NCBI GenBank assembly: GCA_013397935.1
Contig: VZRN01000629.1
Location: 124,001-188,000 of the forward strand
Direction: 5' to 3'
Source of the DNA: Dasyornis broadbenti
Lineage: Eukaryota > Chordata > Aves > Passeriformes > Dasyornithidae
DNA length: 64,000 nucleotides
Part shown: one piece after another, positions 11,837-25,086 of the stretch
Layout: each line of letters begins with the position of its first letter
Numbering within the stretch: the first letter of the stretch is position 1
The notes under the pieces: generated by a model
Told to the model about the DNA's origin: nothing
Database searches by the model: none
Seen by the model: the letters and a program-made list of their open reading frames with translations, nothing else
Position numbers and translations under genes: made by a program

Positions 11837-14800
11837 GCTATCCTATTCCTTTCTGGCTCAGCAGAGACCTTTTCCCTGCCAGATGATGCAGAGCACATTC
11901 GTCTTTTTGTCCCAGACTGAGTGTCACACTGAAGCCGGGCTAGAATGCATAGAACAAAATTCTGTCTCTGTTCTGTGCAACTCTGTCACCTGCCTGTGCT
12001 GGACTCCCATTCCTCTCCAAATTATCTTCAGATATGTTTCTGCTGTTTCCCCTTTGTCCTCACCACTGCCATGCCTCCCAGAGGCACAGATTGTGGCACA
12101 ACAGTCCTTGCATACAGAAATTCAATCGAGGTGACAATTGCCTGGCACACAGGAGTCCCTACAAGGTGAGTCATGCTGCAGAGGCACACCTTTTCTTTTA
12201 ACAGTTGTTCTTATCCTCTAGGGCTTGAAATATGCATTAAAACTGTTGTTTCTTTGCTTGTTTTCCATACAAAATAGTATGGATGAGCAAAGTATTTTGT
12301 GGGAAACATTTGCTCAGGAAAATCAGAAACTTTTCAGGATACTGCAAGCCTAAACAATTATTTGTTTTGACTGAAAATATTTGGGGATAATGAAAAGGCA
12401 TTTGTACTTTTAAAAATACTGTGTGAATATTTTTGATGTTCTGACACATGGACTACCAAGTTTCTCTCCCAGTACCTACCAAATAATGCAGAACAGAAAA
12501 AAAAATATGGAAGAAACCCCATTAATTTGGACACAAATGAATTCACCTAAAAAAGAGGACATAATCTTTGTGTGTGTATCCACCTTAATAAACAGTAGCC
12601 ATTTTGCAGAAATCTCTATGGGATTGTCCAGGGAATTTGTTGTAACCTGTGGTTAATCATTGATCATCTTCCTATGTAAAACTGCAAGTCGCATGACTTG
12701 GTGAATAGCATATAGGAGAAGAATGTAATAAGTAAATATTTAGCCACTAGCTTATTATTTCCATTCATATCATGTAGAGCAAACAGTACTGTGTACCAAC
12801 TGCCACTTCCTTAATAAGGAAAAAAGGTAGTAAATCCAATAAAAGGTGATTTTTATTACAGAATAGGTTGCATGTTTTTCATGCTTTAGCTTCACTTATT
12901 GTATAAGGACTCTTCTACTACTGCATAGTTTAGGTATTGCCTTTGTTTGCGGTACAGTTTGTATACTTTTTCTGAAAAGTGTTGGAAAAAATCTGTGAAG
13001 GACTTGCCTTTAAACAGAAGTGAGGACTTAAGAACTACATCCAAGTATATAAAAATAAGTGCCTCAGAAATGTTCTGGGCACTTTACCTTTTGTTGCTTC
13101 CTGTTAAATGTTGTTTCCAATATACAGTCTGCATGCTTTAAAATGTTACATGCTGTTATTATAAAAACAAAGAGGTCTACAATGATCTCATTGCATGATT
13201 TATAATTATAAATGTAACCACAGATGCTTCATTTTCTGAAGATCCTCCTGAGAATCAAAACACAAGAAGTTGAACTTAGCACCTGCACCCAACCACAGCC
13301 TTGGAAATATGTGTCATTATATAATCAACATGAGCAAGCCATTTAGTCAAAATTGGGAACACCCAAATAGGCTGTGCACACTCAGATGGAAAGACAAAGA
13401 GCACCGGTATTGGTGTGTTATAAAACACACACAATGCAATTTAAGTAACTTCAGCTGTAACTTAAACTTCTTGTACAGTAGAATGTAACTTTATATATAT
13501 TCTGATTCATAAACAGTGTTCTGTTTTACAGAGTACCTGCTCTGATATATTCTAACATACAGCAACAAGAAACTCAATAATGCTCAAACTCAAAATAACT
13601 TTTGTTTATCATTTAGTATTTAATAAACATTCTTCCTTTTTTCTCCTGCTTTAAAGCTCTTAGACATCTGGGCAGTCAACTGGAAAATATCGTTAGACAT
13701 ATGTGACTAATCATTAATCACCATTAACAGTGAAGAACCAATAGTCAAATAAGATACACTTTGAAAAAAAACAAACCCAACCTGAAATTTATTTCCTAAG
13801 ATCTTTGGCACAAGATTTAAGGACAGCAAAATATGTTTACTGTGAATTATTCACAGCTACCTTCTTACCTGTGTGAATTATTGACAGGAAGGAAGAAGAT
13901 TTTTTTGCTAGAAACCTGGCCTCATAAGTCTCACAAGAGCAAGAACCTCCCAGGCAGACGTGACAGTAACAGCAGTGTCCTGTGTGTTCAGCACTTATCT
14001 CAGTTCACTTGGCTTAGCTCAGTGGAAGTGTGAGCCATCCCAGCTGGGGAAAGAGCTGCATCCTGATCTGATCAGGAGTGCAGCTGACCTTCCTCAAATC
14101 TGCTGGACTAAACATCATCCCCAAGTTCAAGCATCAGCTGATGATCACCTACCTTCAGTTTAACTAGTGCTTAACAGGAGATACTGCCTGGTGAGTGAGA
14201 ACGGTGCCAGGGAAACACTTGAGCTATAACTTTAGATAAGAAAGCATGAAAGATAAGCAAAACTGGCAAAGAAAGACAAGAAAGATATAGGTTAAGGTCA
14301 CATGATAAGACCAGTGATAGCACAAAGCTAGTTACTGGGTAGTCTGCCCAAGGTGAAAAGATTTCCCACCACCTTTCCAGACAGATTTTAAAATAAATCT
14401 GCCAGTACTAAGCTGGAATGGTGTTTGGGTTTTCTTGGAACCAGACTGGTATTTAATTTCCCATATCCCCAACTCCATTACACTGTGTTAGCTTTTCATT
14501 TCCTTGCGTTGGCCTGAAAACATAGAGATGATTATTTTCTTTCAAATTTTTAGCTGAATGCATCTTAATGGAATAAAGGTGTTGTAGACTTGGGATATTT
14601 TAGGCTGGAGTATTGGGTTTCTTACAATATTTCTTCCTGAAATGTCATTTATGTATACCCTTGAAGAAACACTGGAAGAATTTGTTTTTACAACATTTAA
14701 GAGGACCATCCTCTTCCTCAGGTAAAGAGAAAAAAAAAATCTGTAGAAAGGACTGTCCCTCAGATCTTGACACAAATTGTTTACATTTGCACAGCTTTCT

Positions 14801-17800
14801 CAACACTCAGTTTCTGATCCATAATGCATTGGAAACTCCGTGGATCATGGTGAGTTTGGGCTTTGACTTCTTTATTATAAGTAATCTTTTATTGCAGTAA
14901 TCTATTGTTGCTCTCTACTTAGCCACAGGATATCTCATTGTTTATATGTTTATGCCAAGCTGATAACAACCCTATGTCACATAATAGCTTAGCATAACAA
15001 TTTAAAAGGTTTAAAAGCAAAAAACCCTAGTATTTGGATTTCTTCAACCAGACAAATACCATTGATGATTTTTACATCCTCATTTCCGTGGACGTTTTTT
15101 GCAGTTGATGCAGACAAAAGTACACTGAGTTTCTTTCCTGAGGCTGTCAGGAAAGCTGGGATGAGAAGCCCCCCAGGCTGTTTCCCCATTCATCCAGCTG
15201 ACCTGTGGTTATGCTATGGCTGATGGGGATGGTCCCTTCCTTCCCTGTTGCCCAGGCTGTGGTTTCCTACTGTAACACCGGTGTCGGCATCAGCAATCAT
15301 GCAGCACAGCACATGGTCAACTGCCTTCAAGCCACTCCTCTGAGTGCCACTCTACAAATGTGTAGTGTTTTATGAGCTCATTTTCAGCTTTGTTCAGAAG
15401 CTGGTCCATCTCTCCCTGTGGCTGGACACCAGCTGGTACCTCTTTGTGAACTGTCCCTGAGCAGAAGTGAAGCCCAGACCCAGTGATGAATGTGTGGGAT
15501 TCTGGCCATGAGGCCACCAGGGAGGGCTCTGGCTGATGCTAAGTAGGTGTTGAAAAGGCCTCGTTTGTTTGGGGGAGTGCGTGGGCTGGCCACAGTTTCC
15601 AAGGTCTGGGACACCACACCCTGGGGCTGCTTTTGCGAAGGCAGCAGCTGCGCTGTCCAAGGAAAATGGAATAAGATGCAGCTGCTGTGTCCAGTGGCAA
15701 GCTCTGCTCTGCCACTCCTTAATGCATCCCAGAGACAGCTGCAGCTCCCCAGGTTTTGGAAAACAGTTCCTAACTCAGATACGATACATTGACTCAGGGC
15801 CCTTATCAAACGTTGATTCATTTCGAGTCACGGATACATGTTGAATAAATTAATTCATTTATTCATTACAAATACAGGAAATCACTGCTTATTACAAATG
15901 CAATTCTCTTTTAGTCTTGTCATTTATCCTTTTTCATTGCCTGCAAACCTTAAATATCTTAGCCCATATAACAGAGATTTATAACACATTGAAAGCAGGG
16001 CTCTTTTTAAGGCAATCAGCTTGGGGGATATAGAAACCAAAGGCTACATTTCTTTGACTGTGTCCTTTAATATAGAACAGTCAAGTCAGTTTTACATTTT
16101 TTTATTTAAAAAAAATCTCCCCAGCTCTAAAAGTTTCTCTGTGAAATGTTATAGTATACTAAAAAACACCTCAAAGTAAGGATTTCTTACGGAAAGACTG
16201 ATACATCAGCACTAGGATTACAAAGCTAAAAATTCCAGGCGTTCTGCTCTCCTATTACTTCTCTTTCCAAATGAAACGGTCTCATCAAGATTATTGAAGT
16301 TGAACATTGACCATAGATTTAATTTCCAAAGTTCTGGAATAAAATATCCAGTTTAAAGGAGCAGCTGAAGTCTCACTCTCCTAAAATCATTGAAAGGCTA
16401 GAGTTTTGCAGCTGTGTTTGTGACGTGGAAAATGTAATAGCTTTAGAGAAACAAGAACTGAAGTTGACACATTTGAGTTGTAAATACGATTTGATAATTA
16501 TAGTGTCTGTGATCTCATGTAATAGTTTTTCCTTCTTATTGCAACATTTTTGTATCAATATTTTTATGTTGGCTCACATCTTTTATTTACATATTCTGGT
16601 GTAACCAGAAAACACTACAAAGTCTCTGAAAATATTTTTCCTTTGGTAATTATGGGATGCTTTACTTTAACCTAATCAGATTGCAGACCCAAATTGCTTA
16701 GTTTCAGAAATAGAAAGTTCTTTTTATAAACTTTTTACTGTTCATAATGGATGCTGCTGGTAACTTGTTAGGAAATAAACTTCATTTTAGCAACTACTAT
16801 TTTATTTAGTAGAAAGCTGCAGCCCTTAGAATTCAGATGTTCTGACATGCAAAGATCTAGGTTAAATTATATATATTTTTGAATTTCCAAATTAGACAAT
16901 CACTTTCCCTAATACTTCACCAACATGATTGTAATAAGCCATGAAACACTTCTCCTCCTTTTATGTTCTTGGGAACTTTTGCAGAGATCAAGAAAGACGC
17001 AGTACATGTAGTATTTCCAAAAGGAATTATTTGATCTCCTTATTTTACCAAAATGTCAATTACATAAAATTATGGTTATTATTCCTAAATTATAGAAAGC
17101 AAAGACATAATTTAAAGCTCTGTAAAATAATCCCCTGTTCTGAACCACCCCCATCTTTATTAGCCCCCTCTGGAGCTGGAACTGCTGATGGTGCTCAGAA
17201 GAGAAAGTACCATAAATCTTCTATAATATTTCTTCTGCTATTTTCATTAATGTTGAATGATGTCAAGGTCCATTTTGGTGAAAACTGAGATAAAATTAAC
17301 ATGTCTAAAGTAACTGTAAATACTATGATCATTGAGTGATTTTTTTTAAAACACTAAATTATAAGTAAGATTATAAAAATTATTTTAACTTTAAGATGGA
17401 TGATTTATTAAACAATGTGTACATGTAGTTAGGTAACTGAAACAATTATTTCAGAGCACCACATCTTACAGGAACCATAGGTCCAATCTTACCATCCTTT
17501 ACTTTTTTATTGATCAAAGAAATTTTTAAAAAAGTTTCTTACTTTTTCGTAAAGGTTTCTTTACAATGAAACATCAAATAGAGGCCTTTAAAAATATCTG
17601 ATTGTTTCACCATTATTTATTGCTGGCTTAAAATAATGTCCAGGTAGCTCACATGACTTGTTATCTCCCTTTCATGTGTATCAGATGAGCTGGTGGAACT
17701 GAAATGTCCTTCTATGGTCTGGGTAGTTTAACTCCTCTCAGTCCTAAAATCCTGGAAATCCTAACATTAAGAAAAAAATACATTCAATTTTCAGAATTTC

Positions 17801-18755
17801 ATAAGTCATATTCCTACAACAGAATAGACATTCACATCTGGATTTAGATGTCTGAGTCAAACAGCCTCTTTTTTTTTTAATATGAGAGAAGGTCAATGCA
17901 AGAATGAGCATTTGCCATTTCAAAGATCCACTTTGGTTTAGATGCCTGAAATCAGGCACACAGAGATGAAAAGTCAGATCAGTGTTCAGCAGAGTATGTT
18001 ATTTGCCCCTGCAAGAATTACCATGGTGCTTACCTTGCCCATTTTGCTTTAGAGGAGTGTCTGGTCTACCGGGTGAAAATGCCAAAAGAACTTGACTTGT
18101 TTGACATTTTTGCATCTCTTACCCTGAAAATCAGTTCTGCTTCATCTTTGGATCAAATTAATAGTTCTTTTCCTTGACTAAAATGCACAAGTGGTCCTAG
18201 GAATACCTGGGGACCAATTGTTGCAGAAATGAATACTACTGAGGGAGGAGGCAGAACTTATCATCTATATAACACTATTTCCCCAATCTCCTAAAAATTC
18301 TATAACTAATTCAAGATGGTAGAGTTTAGTCAGGTTTTTGAATACAATCTCTAATATACATTACATCTGCAGTTAGGTCATTATTCTGTCACTTGAAAAA
18401 TCTTGGGCTGTCATCCAAGAAAAATCAGATGTGAAATCATCCAATTATTCAAAAAATGTTAGCAGTTATCTTGGCACCATTAGATATCACTAAGCCAAGA
18501 AGATGTCATAATTGGAATACACTGGAAACAAACTAACTGGTATTTTGTGCAGATCCCAGGTTTGTTTCACAATACCTCTTGGAATAATCAGTTATTGAAG
18601 AAAAAAGCTTGCAAATTTCACTTCTTAAAATCTTTAATTTAGAAGGCAAGGAAGTCATCAAAACATAAAGATCCCATTATTTAAGAAAAAAAATTAGCCA
18701 AGTTATACTGACTGAAAATCTTCTGTGTAGGAATTCTAGGTATTTACATGGCCTT
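11837..18755. other. Intergenic DNA, no gene seen
   Basis: Mostly AT-rich, with a slightly GC-richer patch at about 15180-15800 that has no recognised identity. None of the short open frames shows a known domain or plausible exon boundaries. Confidence 0.5.
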
Positions 18756-19165
18756 ATGCTGAAGTTTGATACGAGTTTTGTGAAACTTTGGCAACTGTTC
18801 CAGTCCCACAGTAAAGCTTCCCTCCCCAGGTACTTCTTGGACCACTGTGTCCGGGCCTGCCACCCTTGACCATGGTCTTAAAACATGTAGGTAAGATCTT
18901 GTTGCTTCTGGAACTTGGCATCAATCCATATGCTGACCACCTCATCCGGGAAGTGTACCTCTCCTCAGAGGGGACTGACTGGCTTCCCAGTGCTGCGCTT
19001 CTGCCTAAACAGACAATAGATGCCTGTGGGAATAAAACAGGAGGTTGCAGCAGCTTCTCTTCCCTCACAACATTCAGTACTTTGTGGACCACAAACATGG
19101 GAGTAAAGGGGAACTTTCTTCCAGAACTTCCTTATCTCCAGTAGCCTCCTTGCCTCTGATTTGCC
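18756..19165 (-). pseudogene. Possible decayed coding sequence, unidentified
   Basis: On the minus strand one reading frame runs from about 19165 down to 18756 with only two stops in about 135 codons, and its peptide is protein-like: Trp-rich and charged, with segments such as EIRKFWKKVPLYSHVCGPQ, GEVHFPDEVVSIWIDAKF and GWQARTQWSKKYLGREALL. The region is GC-richer than its flanks. This could be a retroposed pseudogene or a remnant of a mobile-element protein. I do not recognise the family, and no poly-A tail or target-site duplication was identified, so confidence is low. Confidence 0.25.
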
Positions 19166-22100
19166 TTAACCTGTTTTTCTTATGCCAGTGGTTCCTTGTC
19201 TTTAATCCTTTCTGCTTTTGATTTCTTGTGTACATACTGCATGGGCAGGGCTGTGCATGAGAAAATACATTACTAACGTTGGTCCTTACCTTCCCAGGTA
19301 CATGTGATGATTCAGATATTATAAAAATAGGCTTCAGGGGAGTTTCCTAACAAATCATGTCTCACTTTAACAGGAAGCAGAATCCACACAGAATTGCAAT
19401 CTACCCAAATACAGTGGGGTAGAGTTCTATGGGTACAGACCAGAATTCCCAGGATTCAGGTTATCACTACATACAACAAGCTCCTGGAAACAGTCTCTGT
19501 CTTGTAAAAGATGAGAAATGCATTGTGATGCTTAAAGAAGAGAAGTCCCTGACATGTATAGTCTATATACATGTCATTTGAAGTGATTTTACTGAGAATT
19601 AATTAAAACATTTTCAATAGCTCCTATGAGCATTTTACTTATGTCTGTGTCCACAAACTGAAAGACAGGCTCAGATTGTCATTAATCTTCCCATGCTTTT
19701 ATCACAAATATTTTAATTTAAAAATCTATCTATTCTACCTATTAAGCTAGTAATATGTATTTCCAGTCTCTTATTATGACATGGTAAGTTGCTACTGATT
19801 TGTAACCTTACTTTGGGAACCCCTGACATAAGCAATCAAATAAAGACCCAGATGTCTTTAGACAGGAAGCCTGAACAACATCTATTTTGTGCTTCCACTT
19901 TTGTTTCACTGAAGTCAAATGAATGAAAACCCTCTCAAATGCCACCTTTTTCAAAGAAAAAAAAGTACATTAAGCGGAAAGGTATGGTAAAAACTGTGAT
20001 ATTCTAAGAGTCTTCTTTTTAACCACCCATCATCTAGACCACAGTGTCTTACACAAGAAAACGTAATTTTGTTCTCATGCATCAGGTCCTGCCCAGCTTC
20101 TCCTTCCATGCAGATGACAAAGTTTCTCAGCACCCAGTAGTGATTATGGGGTTTGCAACCTGGGCGCTGTTTCTTTGGGATATGTATACGTGGCATACAG
20201 ATGAGAGTGGGAATTTTGTCTCCTTTCAGTCACACATTCATACAATAACTGAATGGTTTTATTTGCACACCTTTTGTGATGGGATATCTTATGCCCTCTA
20301 AACTGAATCTCCATACAAAAAGTCTATATTCTAAATAATAGGACATAAACACCAGGTCCTGAGAAAGATATAATGGAGTTTCATCACCAAAACCAAAATG
20401 AAATTAAGTGCCATTGGCTTGCTAAAAATGTCTGTTTCTGTGACTGAGCCCTCAACAAAATTGGAATATATAACAACAAACACCTAACTGGCTGGACATT
20501 TGGTGTTAATTATTTGCTAGCAGTTACCACACAGTGATATCTGGCATTACCCCTTTCACTAAATTTAGAACAGGAAGTGATTGCATTAACCGACACAGCA
20601 CTCCCATGAGCACTTCAGGCTAAGACTGCCATTGAAAGGAGTGGCCCTGCATCACTCCCATCCCTGCTGCTCCCTGCTCCTGCCCCAAAGCCATCCTCCA
20701 CTCTTCACACAGGAGTAGAATCCTGCGTGGTCCCTCATCCCCTGGGCTGAGGCACGAACCCGGGTGAAAGCTACCCTTGCAAACAACCCCAGGTGACTGG
20801 ATGAGCACATGAGTAGCTGTGGTGGTACAAAGCAGGACATGATCTGAAAAGAGGAGGAGGCACCATGGAGAAAAGTGGAGGATGTGGTACACTTGCTTTA
20901 GCCTGTCTAAGATATCACAGGAAACTGCAGCAGGAAACATTGACTTCTGTTTCACACATCCACAGGGACTGAATTGCTTTATAATTGCCTTCTATATAAT
21001 CAGATATTTCTATTTATTGCAGAGGAAGCTCAGGGATATTTGGCACTTTCACAGTTATTCATTATGGAGCAATAACATTAGTGCAATTCAAAATTCAATT
21101 TTGCATCTGAAAATCCTGTAGGTTTTTGGTTAGCATCCATTGACAAAGGATTCTCAAGCATGTATGATCAGCCTGAATATCCATGAATAGGGAACAGTTA
21201 TGCCTGGGGAATTTACACTTGCCCTTCTTTATGAATTTACCCCCAGAGACTTTCTATACAGTCCTTAATGGTAATGGTTTCTCACTGCTTACTTTTCCCT
21301 GCAGAAAACTTGGTGAGGACCTTCACTCTTTATATTTACCTACTGTACTTGTGGGAGACTGCAATATCTAAGTTTGGTATACAGAATAATTCATATTAAT
21401 AAACCTGGATGAATTTACAGGCTTTGTAGTTAAAAATGTGCTTTATCTTTGACAATCATTATTTAAAATGCTTATTACATTTTCCTAGCACATTTTATGA
21501 GAGTTTTCTCCATCCAGTTGAGATTCTTGATTATTTAATCCTCACAGCTATGTTTCTATTAATTCTAATTCATTCATTCATCTGTAAAAATGCCATTATC
21601 TCTGATTCTCATTCAAAGTAGTAGTTGAAAGCAGCAGCATTAGCTCTCAGCTCTCTATTTCGTTACTGCTCAAATAATTTAACAATGGGGAGAATATTCA
21701 AGGGGACAGATCAGAGAGAGCAGCCAAGCTTCTGACTCAATATATGACAAATTTTGGAATAGGATAGCAGCAGATTTTTAATGCACAAAGAGCAAATAAG
21801 TATTTTTTTCCAGGAAAACACAGTTTGTTCACTCAGAAATAGAGTTTATAAACTTTATAAATGAAGAATAATTCTCTTGCACCCAAACACAGGGCTGGAA
21901 GACAGGGGGGAGAAATGATCCCTTTGTTTCCCTTGTGAATTTTCTGTAAATCCTGCTTCCGTGTAGCTCATTGTCTGCAGAGTGAGAATCATCCTTTCCC
22001 TGTTTGCTCCAATGATTTGACATTGGGACATATTTCACATCCTTTTCTCCTCCCAAATTGAAATAAGTTCACAGCAACAAGACCTGTAGGTACGGCATTG

Positions 22101-24139
22101 CCTACATCTCTTTATGTCCAGGGAGTAGCTTGGGCAGTTTCTCATTCAGGTTTATGCTCTCTTGTGCCTCTGTTACAATATCTTGTCTGAACCTTCCAGA
22201 ACCAAAAAGAGATTTTCTCTCCTACACTTTGAATGATGTCAAGATACATCCATACTGTTAACAAGTCACTAGAAAGAAACCAGGTCATCTGTATTCCTAT
22301 CCCAGCTCCAGCCATTTTGCTTGCAATTCAAACTGTTGTAATTCAATCTCCAACAAAATTTCTGAAAACCATGTGCGTCAAAGGGATTTATGCAACTCCA
22401 GGAAATGCTTCCTCCTCTTCTCCAAACTGCAGTGAGTCAAAAAATGTGGGGCCTGACTAAATTGCAGAACAGATGAAACTCAGATGGTAGTTGGTTATCA
22501 GCGTGTGCCAACAGCAAGGGAATATTTTTAATGTTTTAAGGATAGAGTAAAATACCCTGGGGTTGTAAGTTATAAGGAAATATGAACATCTTTCAGATTG
22601 AAATTGTGTGAGCAGGGTAGCTCCTGATAATGCTGATAAAACCACTCAGTGTACCCATGCTATAATCTGTGTCACAGACAGCAGAAAGTAGCCATTGCCT
22701 TTTTCTTCAGGAAAACACTATTGGAAAATATCTAGAGCCTGCAACAAACCAACAGTTGTGAAAAAGCTTTCACTCCAGTCATGTCTGATAACAAATTCCA
22801 AACCTTTACCTTATTTTCAGTGGAAGAAGATGAAGAGGGGTGAGCAAAACATCTAGCCAAGTGTCATGCCAGATTTGCTTCAGTATTGGAAAAGATTCAG
22901 GCCCTGGTTTGCTCAACAAAGGGTTGAGCATCATATACCTGTTTTACTTGCAAATAAGATGAACCATGAACAGTTAAATACTTTACTGAGATCCATAAGA
23001 CAGGCTTTAATTTTCATTTTCCTCTCTGGCCCTTAAGCTCTCTATTAATAGTGTACCTGAAACTAGCAATACATGTAAGTATTTGGCATTATAACTCAGT
23101 TTACACTGACAATAAAGTCAGTGAAAATATGAGAATTCAATGGATCTCAGCCAGTGAAAACTTGGATGTTTAGCCCACACAGTGATAACAGGCAGATGAA
23201 TTTGCTTCCTTCTTTCACCAGCAACAGTTAAAATTGCTGCAAGGACAGTGGGTTTGACCAAAAAAACTGAATACCATTCCTCAACAATCAGACACTCTCT
23301 GTTACTTCTTGTGAATCATAGTAACTTAATAATTGAAAATAATTCAAAAGCAAATTAAAAACTACTTTTCATACCAAAGTAAATGTTTTCAGATAAACTA
23401 TCAGCTATCAACTGTGAAAATAAATTCCAATCATACAGGAAAGCTTGAACTCTCCTTTTGTCCCACCAGTCACATCATAATAACTTGAAGACAGGGCTGA
23501 AACATCTGCTAGGAGGATTAGATGAGTTACCAGGGCCTAAAGAATCTACATTTTCTGTACTCTTACAACACCTTTCTATTTCAGTAGCTGCATCTTTTAA
23601 GCCACAATCATATCTTTAATGGAACACTGGAGAATCCGTACACATAGCAGAAATTTGAAGTGTCAACATATTTAAAGTAAATGGAATTAGAGATAGCTGA
23701 CTAAATTGAGAGAAATATATTTTTATCAGCTTTGCAGCAAAATTACCATTTTTGGCTGGCTTAGTGTAAAACAAAGGGCCATTCTCCTTCATATAATATG
23801 TAATTACTGGACTTTGACATGTTTTCTTGGCAAAATGATCCTTTTAGGATGTGCAAATCACACTTTTTAACTTACATAATTTGTGAAAATACTTCATTAG
23901 TCAATGATGGAACTTTATTACCAGTGCTGTATGCAACTGTCACATGAACCATAAATAAATCTGTTGTCTCAGCAACATCTTGTGGCATTGGGAGGCAGTC
24001 TGTACTTCAAAGTGCCAGTCTCTCACTAGAGGACTTCTAGGGGTCTGTCCTCATCTCATTCAGAGCTGTTCTCAAACTAACAAAACTCTATGAAGTTCAG
24101 AAAACTAACTCTGATTTACCACAGCCTGAAAAGCAATTC
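19166..24139. other. Intergenic DNA, no gene seen
   Basis: AT-rich sequence; no recognisable exon, RNA gene or repeat family. A GC-rich patch near 20620-20880 produces overlapping open frames on the minus strand that have no known domain. Confidence 0.5.
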
Positions 24140-25086
24140 TGAACTTTAATGCAATGCCTTGGGTGTTGGTGGAGAGATTTTAGTGGCAAGGGGGCTGTGG
24201 ATGGCCCATGTAAGGAGCAGCTGGAGTTGCCCCGCACCAGACATCGACAGTTCCAGAAGGTTCCAACCAATCTACCACAGGGCAAGGCTGAGCCCCACAG
24301 CCAACGTGGTGGCACCTCTCGGGAAAAATGTGGAAGAAAGGACAAAATGCCACACAGAGGTGTGAGGAATGAGGAAAACCAGTGAGACAAAGGGCCCTGC
24401 AGACAGCAAGAACCATGAAAAAGGAGGAGAGGAGGTGCTCTAGGGTTTGAAGCCGAGATTGCCCTGCAGCCTGTGGTGAGGGTCATGGTGAGGCAGCGTG
24501 CCCCTGCAGCCCATGGAGAACGTCGTGGAGCAGAGACCCACACTGCTGCCTGTGGAGGTAGGTCTATCCATGGCAGTGTATGAGAAGCCCACACTGGAGC
24601 AGGTTCTGATGGGAACTGCATCCTTTGGTAGACCCGTGTTGGAGCAGGTTTACCCTGAAGGACTGTAGTCTGAGGAGAGCACCCACACTGGATCAGGGAA
24701 AAGTGTGAGGAGGATGCAGAAGCAAAGAACTGTCCTGAACTAACCATGAGACCCATGCCACATCCCCAGCACCACTTGGGGAGAAGATGGAGAGGAATCA
24801 GGAATGAAGAAGTGAATTTGAGCCTGGGAAAAACAAGGGGTGGCAGGAAGATATTTCAGTTTTTTCCTTTGTTTCTCACCATTCAATTCAATATTATTTG
24901 GCAATAAATTGAATTTTCCCCTGAAGTCGAGCCTCTTTTGCCTGTGATAGTAATTGGTAACTGATGTCTTTGCCTTTATCTTGACCATGAGGTTTTCCAT
25001 GGTATTTTCTCCTGTCCTGCTGTGGAGGGGAAATGAGAGAGCAGCTGGGTGGATGCCTGGCAGTTGGAGGAGGCCAACCCACCACA
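24140..25086 (+). mobile_element. Long avian ERVL-type LTR (solo or truncated)
   Basis: The sequence has the layout of a long bird ERVL-class LTR. A purine-rich region repeats 'cacactggagcaggt'-type units (several copies between 24530 and 24690). A 'ggcaataaattgaattttccc' polyadenylation block follows at about 24900-24920, then a 'tgcctgtgatagtaattggtaa' block, and a conserved end with 'ctgtggaggggaaatgag' and CCAACCCACCACA at 25074-25086. The right end with terminal CA is firm; the left end is approximate because I could not find a clear TG start or target-site duplication. No gag or pol sequence follows. The 219-residue minus-strand open frame across it is a by-product of its composition. 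Assignment rests on remembered bird repeat sequences. Confidence 0.7.

Noticed and set aside
11616..12134. 172-codon plus-strand open frame
   Set aside because: It runs through a CR1 tail at 11753-11836, has no recognisable domain and no exon boundaries.
15384..15821. 145-codon minus-strand open frame in a GC-richer patch
   Set aside because: No family recognised, overlapping frames open on both strands, no splice-site logic; more likely base composition.
24097..24756. 219-codon open frame on the minus strand
   Set aside because: It lies inside an ERVL-type LTR, antisense to it, and shows no recognised domain; treated as compositional.
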